From Candidatus Methanophagales archaeon (GTDB taxonomy: Archaea; Halobacteriota; Syntropharchaeia; Alkanophagales; Methanospirareceae), in the NCBI GenBank assembly GCA_014061035.1, contig JACGMN010000030.1, positions 1-8,510 of the forward strand: a stretch of 8,510 bases of DNA, given 5' to 3'. The notes under the pieces were generated by a model. The model saw only the letters and a program-made list of their open reading frames with translations, did not search any database and was not told the DNA's origin. Positions 1 to 5,310 of the stretch are shown here, piece after piece. Position 1 is the first letter of the stretch, and every line of letters begins with the position of its first letter. Position numbers and translations under genes: made by a program.

Positions 1-1299
1 TTTTTTAGAGATGACGAAATTCTGGAATGTGTGCTCGCCTAAAGCCTCTCTCACCAGTTCACTATTCTCTGTCAGTGTAATTGCTTCAATCAAACTCCCG
101 GGCAGTGTTTCTATTTGCTCACGCTCTCTTTCCGAAGCACTCATCAGATAAACGTCCTTTTCCGTTGGCGGTGGCAATTCGTACTTGTTCCTTATCCCTG
201 CTAGTCCCGCGGCGAGCATCACAGAAAATGCTAAGTACGGATTGCATGCCGGATCAGGGCTGCGGAATTCGATTCGTGTAGCCTCCTCTTTACCTGGCTT
301 GTACATCGGCACACGTATAAGTGTAGACCTGTTTCTTCTCGCCCACGTGATGTATACCGGCGCTTCATAGCCTGGAATCAAGCGTTTATACGAGTTTACC
401 CATTGATTGGTGATCGACGTTATCTCTGACGCATGCCTGAACAATCCTGCGATATACCGCATAGCTACATTAGAGAGTTGATATTCCTCTTCCTCGTCAG
501 GGTCAAAGAATGCATTTCTGTTCCCTCTGAATAACGATTGATGCACGTGCATTCCGGAGCCATTCACACCGATGATCGGCTTTGGCATAAACGTGGCATA
601 ACAGCCGTGTTGCTGTGCTATCTCCTTTACCAAAATTCGATAGGTCATCATCTGATCCGCCATCGTCAGCGCATCGGCATATCTGAGGTCTATCTCGTGC
701 TGCGATGGAGCTACTTCGTGGTGGCTCGCTTCCACGTCTATGCCCATTGCCTCGAGTGTCATTACCGTATGCCGTCGTATGTCGCTTCCCGCATCCAGCG
801 TCGTTAAGTCGAAGTATCCTCCTTTATCCAGCACTTCCAGTGTCTTATCGTCCTTCAAGTAGAAATATTCCAGTTCAGGACCGATATAGAAGATGTAATT
901 GTATTCTTTCTGCAACTTCTCCAGGTTCCTCTTCAATATATATCGCGGGTCGCCTTCGTAGGGACTTCCATCTGGCTGTAAAATGTCACAGAACATCCTT
1001 GCAACTGCCTCATCCCTCGTCTTCCACGGAATAATCTGAAACGTAGCAGGGTCAGGTTTTGCAAGCATATCGCTCTCGTCAATCCGTGCGAAACCTTTTA
1101 TCGAAGAGCCGTCGAACCCCATTCCCTCGTCAAAAGCCGTGTCTAATTCGCTGATTGGGATTGTAACACTCTTTAACTGTCCCAGGATGTCTGTGAACCA
1201 GAGTCCAATGAAATTCACATTATGATCTTCTACCGCTTCAAATACTTCTGCTTTTGTCATTCTATTTCTATTGATCGTTACTATTTTCTTTTTTCCCAT
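1..1299 (-). CDS. glnA: Glutamine synthetase type I-alpha (C-terminus cut by window edge)
   Basis: This enzyme makes glutamine from glutamate, ammonia and ATP and is the main ammonium-assimilation enzyme in the cytoplasm. The minus-strand frame is open for 433 codons from the ATG at 1299 down to base 1 with no stop, so I estimate that only the last 10-20 residues are missing. Family signatures are in order: DGSSIKGF at residues 63-70, the metal-binding PELEYF at 141-146, the ATP-binding stretch from KP at 240 to HQS at 253-255, NSYKRL at 302-307, RRNRS at 321-325 and RIEFRSPDP at 342-350. The tyrosine adenylylation region and extra insert of the I-beta class are not seen, which points to the I-alpha class of archaea and Gram-positives. 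Another ATG at 1260 (Met14) is a possible start; the first one gives a lysine-rich extension and neither has a clear ribosome binding site. It is divergent from the radical SAM gene at 1366. Confidence 0.97.
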   Translation of the reverse strand, partial: MGKKKIVTINRNRMTKAEVFEAVEDHNVNFIGLWFTDILGQLKSVTIPISELDTAFDEGMGFDGSSIKGFARIDESDMLAKPDPATFQIIPWKTRDEAVARMFCDILQPDGSPYEGDPRYILKRNLEKLQKEYNYIFYIGPELEYFYLKDDKTLEVLDKGGYFDLTTLDAGSDIRRHTVMTLEAMGIDVEASHHEVAPSQHEIDLRYADALTMADQMMTYRILVKEIAQQHGCYATFMPKPIIGVNGSGMHVHQSLFRGNRNAFFDPDEEEEYQLSNVAMRYIAGLFRHASEITSITNQWVNSYKRLIPGYEAPVYITWARRNRSTLIRVPMYKPGKEEATRIEFRSPDPACNPYLAFSVMLAAGLAGIRNKYELPPPTEKDVYLMSASEREREQIETLPGSLIEAITLTENSELVREALGEHTFQNFVISKK

Positions 1300-1365
1300 C
1301 TTTTAACACGTCACGCCCTATAGCTAATTAAATAATACGGGCTATCTTATAAAATAGTTTGTGGA
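1300..1365. promoter_or_regulatory. Divergent promoter region between glnA and the radical SAM gene
   Basis: These 66 bases separate two divergently read genes and must hold both promoters unless transcription comes from farther away. Two A/T-rich TATA-like stretches are visible: one around 1327-1338 and TTATAAAA at 1347-1354. Using the usual archaeal spacing of about 25-27 bases from TATA box to start site, the first would place the plus-strand transcript start a few bases before the ATG at 1366, and on the minus strand just before the ATG at 1299. That fits near-leaderless messages. Which box serves which gene is inference. Confidence 0.45.
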
Positions 1366-2169
1366 ATGGCAGAAAAAATAAACCTTGGAGACATCGTCCA
1401 CTTCTCCACCATAGACTGGCATGGCAAAGCAGCAATGGTTATATTTCTTAGATGCTGCCCGCTACGATGTATCTATTGCCATAATTATAAGCTATTAGAA
1501 GCAGAACCCTCTAACTATGTTGAGATAGAAGAGATAGAATCAGAGATAGCAAAAAATGAGAAGTTCATTGATGCTGTTGTTCTCTCAGGTGGTGAACCCT
1601 TTATGCAGCCGCACGCGATAGAAGCGATTGCGAGCGTTGCAAAAAAGTACTCTTTAGCCTTTGCCGTGCAGACAAATGGGTTTTATCCTGCCGTAGTCAA
1701 ATCTATATTAAAGCAGTCGATAATTGATAAGGTCTTCCTTGACATTAAGGCGCCGCTATCAGATGAAACGCTGTACGAGAAGGTAACAAGAGTCTCCGGT
1801 GTGGCAGACAGAGTAAAAAATACGCTTATGGTCTGTATTCATGCTAAGATAGACCTTGAACTGATAACGACAGTATTCAAAAGCATTACTGGCACGGATG
1901 AGGTGAATCAGATAGCAAAAGAAATAGAAGCGGCGGGTGCCGCATACTGCCCGTATATTATACCATATATTATACAACAGGGAAGAACTGAGCACGTTGT
2001 TCCAGATTCAGATCTGAGAGTAGCAGTAAAGGAGGATGATGTCTTTAGCCGGACTGAGCTGAAAGAACTCGCAGCTCGCGCGTATCATACCGCGAATCTA
2101 AAAGAAGTCAGAATAAGAACCAGGGAAGGTGGTGAGGAAGTAGTTTATAAGAGGAATTTATTTGTATAA
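1366..2169 (+). CDS. Radical SAM protein, NrdG2-like (anaerobic ribonucleotide reductase activating type)
   Basis: This 267-residue protein is a radical S-adenosylmethionine enzyme resembling the group annotated as anaerobic ribonucleoside-triphosphate reductase activating proteins (TIGR02495 type). Members bind a 4Fe-4S cluster and cleave SAM; classical ones install a glycyl radical on a partner. The cluster motif CxxxCxxC is Cys31, Cys35 and Cys38, followed by the typical His-Asn. The SAM-binding SGGEP lies at 74-78 and a VFLDIK strand follows mid-protein. The opening residues GDIVHFSTIDW also match this family. No glycyl-radical reductase gene is seen nearby, so the real substrate is unknown; many archaeal members of this family are annotated only by similarity. 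The ATG at 1366 is the first start after the divergent promoter region. The gene ends 29 bases before the next gene and probably heads a plus-strand operon. Confidence 0.85.
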   Translation: MAEKINLGDIVHFSTIDWHGKAAMVIFLRCCPLRCIYCHNYKLLEAEPSNYVEIEEIESEIAKNEKFIDAVVLSGGEPFMQPHAIEAIASVAKKYSLAFAVQTNGFYPAVVKSILKQSIIDKVFLDIKAPLSDETLYEKVTRVSGVADRVKNTLMVCIHAKIDLELITTVFKSITGTDEVNQIAKEIEAAGAAYCPYIIPYIIQQGRTEHVVPDSDLRVAVKEDDVFSRTELKELAARAYHTANLKEVRIRTREGGEEVVYKRNLFV

Positions 2170-2198
2170 AGGAGATAAAATTGTAGGTTAACAAGACT

Positions 2199-2645
2199 AT
2201 GGTAAAATTAGGATGCGTTTACTGGAAAGATGAAATCGGCGGAGAAATAGAAAAACAGGTAATAGAAGCACATTCCTACGGCTACACCATCGGTCGGCAC
2301 GGAGAATGGGAGATGGTCATCGCGGCGGAGGATAAAGAAGTAAAGAAAAACGAGTTCGTGGAGATAAAGATGAAGAAGATAGAGCTGCCACCGAAGGCGA
2401 TAGTCTTGCCTTGCTTTATATCCCGGCACGCGCTTGGTGTGGTCTCTTCGCTCACAACAGTTGGGACTCCAAAGACTGTTGAGGAAAGAAGATGTTTAGA
2501 TATAGCTATCTTTCACCCGCTATACGATGGTACGGTGTGTAACGGAGAATATCTTGCTACTGTGAACATATTTTATGCTGCGATCGAGCGTAGACTTGCG
2601 AGAGGAGCCGCAGAGAAGTGGTTGAAAGAGAGGTACAGGTATTAG
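2199..2645 (+). CDS. Conserved archaeal protein, probably DUF22 family
   Basis: A 148-residue soluble protein with no signal peptide or membrane segment. The pattern of an EWE stretch at 36-38 leading into IAAEDKEVKKNEFVEI, then LPP at 63-65, RHALG at 76-80 and a closing NGEYLATVN near 115-123 resembles the archaeal DUF22 family as I remember it, a small mostly beta domain of unknown function. This assignment is from memory of the family's look and is moderate at best. The start is the ATG at 2199. A strong purine-rich GGAG sits at 2170-2173, about 25 bases upstream, which is too far for normal use, and no in-frame start lies nearer to it. The last 28 bases overlap the start of the UPF0200 kinase gene, suggesting translational coupling and a shared operon. 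No function can be given. Confidence 0.8.
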   Translation: MVKLGCVYWKDEIGGEIEKQVIEAHSYGYTIGRHGEWEMVIAAEDKEVKKNEFVEIKMKKIELPPKAIVLPCFISRHALGVVSSLTTVGTPKTVEERRCLDIAIFHPLYDGTVCNGEYLATVNIFYAAIERRLARGAAEKWLKERYRY

Positions 2646-3181
2646 CATTTGTCGGCGCGCCCGCGGCAGGTAAGACAGTCGCGGCTGCAATCGCAAAGGA
2701 TATGGACATTCCAGTCATTACGATGGGAGACGTGGTAAGAGGAGAGCTAAGAACGCGAGGTCTTCTGTTAAGCAACGGAAATGCAGGCAGAGTTGCAGAT
2801 GAACTGCGGAAGAATGAAGGGATGGCGGCAATTGCGAGACGGTGTATCCCAGTTATAAAGGATATGAAAGCTATTTTTAAAAAGTTTATCGTGATCGACG
2901 GAATAAGAAGTATGGACGAAGTAGATGCGTTTAAGAATGAATTTGGCACCGATTTCTGTCTCGTCAGAATTGATGCCCCCATTGCCCTTAGATATGAACG
3001 GATAAAAATCCGTGGTAGGGGCGATGACCTGTTACATCTCGATGATTTAAAACGGCGCGAGGAACGTGAGAAGCGGTGGGGTATGGAAGAAGCAATGCAG
3101 AAAGCAGATAAAGTTATAAAGAATGAAGGTTCTATTGATGATTTTAAAGAAGAGATAAAGGGGCTTTTCGATTGTATCTAA
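2618..3181 (+). CDS. UPF0200 family P-loop kinase (dephospho-CoA / nucleotide kinase-like)
   Basis: A 187-residue P-loop protein of the archaeal UPF0200 family, related to dephospho-CoA and adenylate kinases. The Walker A loop GAPAAGKT is at residues 13-20. Family marks follow: DGIRS at 94-98, RGRGDD at 132-137 (lid-like basic patch), the charged RREERE at 146-151 and a KNEGS motif at 169-172 near the end. The length is normal for the family. The start is a GTG at 2618 inside the preceding gene, with AGAGGAG about ten bases upstream as a plausible ribosome binding site. The physiological substrate of UPF0200 proteins is not settled; the archaeal dephospho-CoA kinase step is a frequent suggestion from homology only. 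The next gene begins about 70 bases downstream, with an A7 run in between. Confidence 0.9.
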   Translation: MVEREVQVLAFVGAPAAGKTVAAAIAKDMDIPVITMGDVVRGELRTRGLLLSNGNAGRVADELRKNEGMAAIARRCIPVIKDMKAIFKKFIVIDGIRSMDEVDAFKNEFGTDFCLVRIDAPIALRYERIKIRGRGDDLLHLDDLKRREEREKRWGMEEAMQKADKVIKNEGSIDDFKEEIKGLFDCI

Positions 3182-3249
3182 CTTCTACTTATTTAGAAAA
3201 ATAAAAAAAGGAACCAAATTACCGGTATAAAGCAAAGCTGGGTAGAGTA

Positions 3250-3561
3250 GTGGATGGCGATACGATGGACGTGGTCATAGACCTCGGATTTTACGTGACG
3301 ATGCGAGAACGAGTGCGTTTAAAAGGAATAAACACACCAGAAATATACAAAGTACCTAAGAACAGTGAAGAATATAAAAAGGGAATGGACGCGAAAGAAT
3401 ACGTTGAACGGAGATTGAACGAGAATGGAAACGAGCTGGTAATTGAAACGGAAAAGCGCGGAAAATGGAGAAGATGGCTTGCAAAAGTGTATCTGAAAGA
3501 CTCGACGGAGTCGTTGAATGAAGAATTGGTCGAGAAGGGTCTGGTAGAAACTGTGCGATGA
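3250..3561 (+). CDS. Staphylococcal-nuclease-fold nuclease with an unclear N-terminus
   Basis: A small Ca2+-dependent type nuclease of the SNase (micrococcal nuclease, PF00565) family. In the 103-residue frame from GTG 3250, the catalytic set is present by alignment to the Staphylococcus enzyme: Asp4 in DGDT (Asp21), Arg23 (Arg35), Thr29 and Glu31 in NTPE (Thr41, Glu43), and Arg75 before WLAKVYL (Arg87). Asn28 replaces the usual Asp40, a metal ligand. The start is doubtful. In-frame codons upstream from 3205 read KKEPNYRYKAKLGRVV, which looks like the family's missing first beta strand, yet no ATG, GTG or TTG occurs between the in-frame TAA at 3202 and GTG 3250. No signal peptide can therefore be seen. 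The stop codon TGA at 3559-3561 overlaps the ATG of the sortase relic by the classical ATGA arrangement. Confidence 0.82.
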   Translation: MDGDTMDVVIDLGFYVTMRERVRLKGINTPEIYKVPKNSEEYKKGMDAKEYVERRLNENGNELVIETEKRGKWRRWLAKVYLKDSTESLNEELVEKGLVETVR

Positions 3562-4419
3562 AAAAATAACGTTTCTGCTCGCAGTCCTCTTAACCCTCTT
3601 ATATTTTCATACTTTTGCGTGGCTAATTACTGCTTGGCTTACTAACCCATATTACTCTCACGGCGTCTTGATCCCGGTTATCTCCGGCGTTATCGCGTGG
3701 ATGACTATCCGTAAACGTAAGGAGGAGAGCGAGTCCGAACTCGAGCCTTTTAAACCAGGAATAAGCAAGGAATAAGCATCTTCGCTCTCGGTCTCACCCT
3801 TCACGTCATCGGATTTCTCACTGTCTTCCCGTTCTTATCCGCAATCTCTTTCTTATTCACTGTGAGCGGGTTAATCCTTTATTTCTATGGAAAAACCACG
3901 ATGCATTCTTTTCTATTCCCTGTATCCTTCCTCATCTTCGCTATCCCATTACCATTATTATTGTTGGGAAAAGTCGCACACGTTCTACAGGCCATCGCAG
4001 CCCGCTGCTCTGCTACAATTATCGAACTACTTGGAATTCCTGTTACGAGGGTAGGAGCAGCGATACACCTGGAAGACGCTATTTTCATCGTCGCTTTACC
4101 TTGCAGTGGCATGCATTCGCTAATCTCGTTATTGGCGCTGGCAAGTATTTTTATCTATATTTTACGATGTCCGTGGTATAAAAAGGCGGTGCTTCTCTCC
4201 GCAGCTATACCAATTGCAATTTCCGCTAACGTCCTCAGAGTTACATTGCTACTACTGATTGCAGACGCTTACGGCGCAGATACGGCGATGGAGTTCTTCC
4301 ATACTCTCTTCAGCCCGCTGCTCTTCATAACCGCATTTTTATTTTTGATACTCGTCAGTATAGTTATTGGATGTACGGTTACAGCAGGAGGAGGTGGACC
4401 TTCTCATGGTGACTGGTGA
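3558..4419 (+). pseudogene. Exosortase/archaeosortase family protein, broken by two frameshifts
   Basis: This is a multi-pass membrane cysteine protease-transpeptidase of the exosortase/archaeosortase family, which in other organisms cuts C-terminal sorting tripartite tails of surface proteins. The N-terminal part, in the frame starting at 3560, holds two membrane segments and the family mark PYYSHGVLIP; it stops at TAA 3773. The rest, in the frame from 3772 to the TGA at 4417-4419, holds about five more membrane segments and the catalytic set: Cys in PCSG (codon 4102-4104), Arg in NVLRV (codon 4237-4239) and His in FFH (codon 4300-4302). The natural start is ATG 3558, which overlaps the nuclease stop, but its frame reads ATG AAA AAA TAA. 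Adding one A and removing one copy of the 11-bp duplication restores 283 uninterrupted codons, the family's normal size. The last codons come from a repeat array. No substrate protein is in the window. Confidence 0.9.
3757..3778. repeat. Exact 11-bp tandem duplication inside the sortase gene
   Basis: The unit AGGAATAAGCA occurs twice back to back, at 3757-3767 and 3768-3778. Because 11 is not a multiple of three, the second copy shifts the frame and brings in the TAA at 3773. With one copy removed, the frame passes smoothly from KPGIS into the next membrane segment, IFALGL. Confidence 0.97.
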
Positions 4420-4434
4420 TTGGTGACTGGTGAT
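4407..4434. repeat. Heptamer array 1, four copies of TGGTGAY
   Basis: Four consecutive 7-base units alternate TGGTGAC, TGGTGAT, TGGTGAC, TGGTGAT, so the array is also two exact 14-base units. It begins within the last codons of the sortase relic and supplies its TGA stop. Confidence 0.95.
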
Positions 4435-4440
4435 TAGCCG

Positions 4441-4475
4441 TGAACCCCGAACCCCGAACCTCGAACCCCGAACCC
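4441..4475. repeat. Heptamer array 2, five copies of YGAACCY
   Basis: Five consecutive 7-base units (TGAACCC, CGAACCC, CGAACCT, CGAACCC, CGAACCC) lie six bases after the first array and end just before the thymidylate synthase stop codon. The unit is unrelated to array 1 but has the same period. Both sit in the gap between two convergent genes. No inverted symmetry was found, so this is not an obvious hairpin terminator. Confidence 0.95.
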
Positions 4476-4477
4476 TG

Positions 4478-5266
4478 TTACACTACACCCGGGAACGCCG
4501 GTACAAAATCAAGCTTTTTTGCATCTTCAATATCGTATCTGTAAATGTGTAACGAATCACTGTAATCAATTATTCTTACTATCTGGCAGTTATTCGGCTT
4601 TATTACTTCACGATTAAGCATCTCAATTATGCAGACGATATTTGATTGCCACGCAGTAAATAAGTCTCGTGACCGCCATGTAAGATGTACATCTACGCTC
4701 TTCTCAGGTACATAACGAATCTGTATCCGCTGTAAGCATGGAGGTGAACTTTGTTTTATATCGGAAGGAACATACCACGTAATTGCCTGTGTTCTATTTG
4801 AGGTTATATTCTGGTTAATCTGGTCTGCTAAAGCAGTTTTTAAGGATATTATCTGATCAAAGCTGCTACTGCTATTGCTATTGCTATTGCTATTGCTATT
4901 GCTATTGCCATGGTTACTGCGAAAACGCGATCTCGATGTAGCCTCGTAATATGCCAGACGTTCAAAATAGAGATAACTGAACCGCTCATTTACGGGCTTC
5001 GATCTATACTCTTCTAAGAACTCTCGCGTGAATTCATTGCAATATTCCTCTATTCGCCTGAACCGATACTGAGGGTGTAACTCTCGTGCTTCTATCTGTT
5101 TTATTGCATTACCTGTCATACTGATCAGCACGCACGACTCTCTTACCGCTTTTCGCTCATCGCCACCGCCTATAACTAAATCGGTCCCCCTGAGTACCGC
5201 ACGGATTGCTTTAACCCATGCATTATGAAAGTTCTGTTCTTCTATCAGGTTTGCAGAGAGTTTCAT
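4478..5266 (-). CDS. thyA: Thymidylate synthase, archaeal type, with a low-complexity Asn-Ser insert
   Basis: This enzyme methylates dUMP to dTMP using a methylene-tetrahydropterin, the last step of thymidylate synthesis. The 262-residue protein has the catalytic cysteine in PPCLQR (Cys177), the phosphate-binding RSRD block with Arg198 and Asp201, Asn209 matching the pyrimidine-selecting asparagine of the family (dUMP rather than dCMP), and DSLHIY with His240 and Tyr242 near the end. The sequence style matches the methanogen type rather than bacterial ThyA, so the cofactor may be a methanopterin; this is inference. Residues about 113-135 form a Gly-Asn-Ser-rich insert from a DNA hexamer repeat, in a loop before the catalytic half. 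The ATG at 5266 has a GGAGG 20 bases upstream, placed better for an immediate ATG-TAA. It lies 41 bases after adenine deaminase, probably the same operon. Confidence 0.9.
   Translation of the reverse strand: MKLSANLIEEQNFHNAWVKAIRAVLRGTDLVIGGGDERKAVRESCVLISMTGNAIKQIEARELHPQYRFRRIEEYCNEFTREFLEEYRSKPVNERFSYLYFERLAYYEATSRSRFRSNHGNSNSNSNSNSNSSSSFDQIISLKTALADQINQNITSNRTQAITWYVPSDIKQSSPPCLQRIQIRYVPEKSVDVHLTWRSRDLFTAWQSNIVCIIEMLNREVIKPNNCQIVRIIDYSDSLHIYRYDIEDAKKLDFVPAFPGVV
4871..4906. repeat. In-frame hexanucleotide repeat (GCTATT)6 within thyA
   Basis: Six perfect copies of GCTATT on the plus strand, flanked by a variant copy GCTACT at 4865-4870. On the coding strand it reads AGC AAT alternately, giving alternating Ser-Asn between a Gly and a Ser4 run. 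A unit of six bases changes protein length without shifting the frame. Confidence 0.96.
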
Positions 5267-5293
5267 GCGACTTTTACTTTTACATTCCTCCTA

Positions 5294-5310
5294 TTACTAT
5301 TTACTATTTA
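5294..5310. repeat. Short period-7 tract between ade and thyA
   Basis: TTACTAT is repeated exactly twice (5294-5300, 5301-5307) and followed by TTA, the reverse of the adenine deaminase stop codon. It is small and could be chance in A/T-rich DNA, but the period matches the two heptamer arrays. Confidence 0.5.

Noticed and set aside
81..1034. Several plus-strand open frames at the left edge
   Set aside because: All are antisense to the continuous glutamine synthetase frame and show no domain pattern.
1320..1345. ATAGC-N16-GCTAT inverted repeat between glnA and the radical SAM gene
   Set aside because: Five-base arms with a long A/T spacer are expected by chance in this composition.
2557..2982. 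Minus-strand open frame of 141 codons
   Set aside because: It is antisense to the UPF0200 kinase, which has a full set of family motifs.
3862..4419. A separate 185-residue membrane protein starting at GTG 3862
   Set aside because: The frame continues upstream to 3772 with sortase-like membrane sequence and no start codon; the GTG is internal to the broken sortase gene.
4407..4475. CRISPR array or hairpin terminator
   Set aside because: The units are seven bases without spacers, and the two unit sequences are not complementary to each other.
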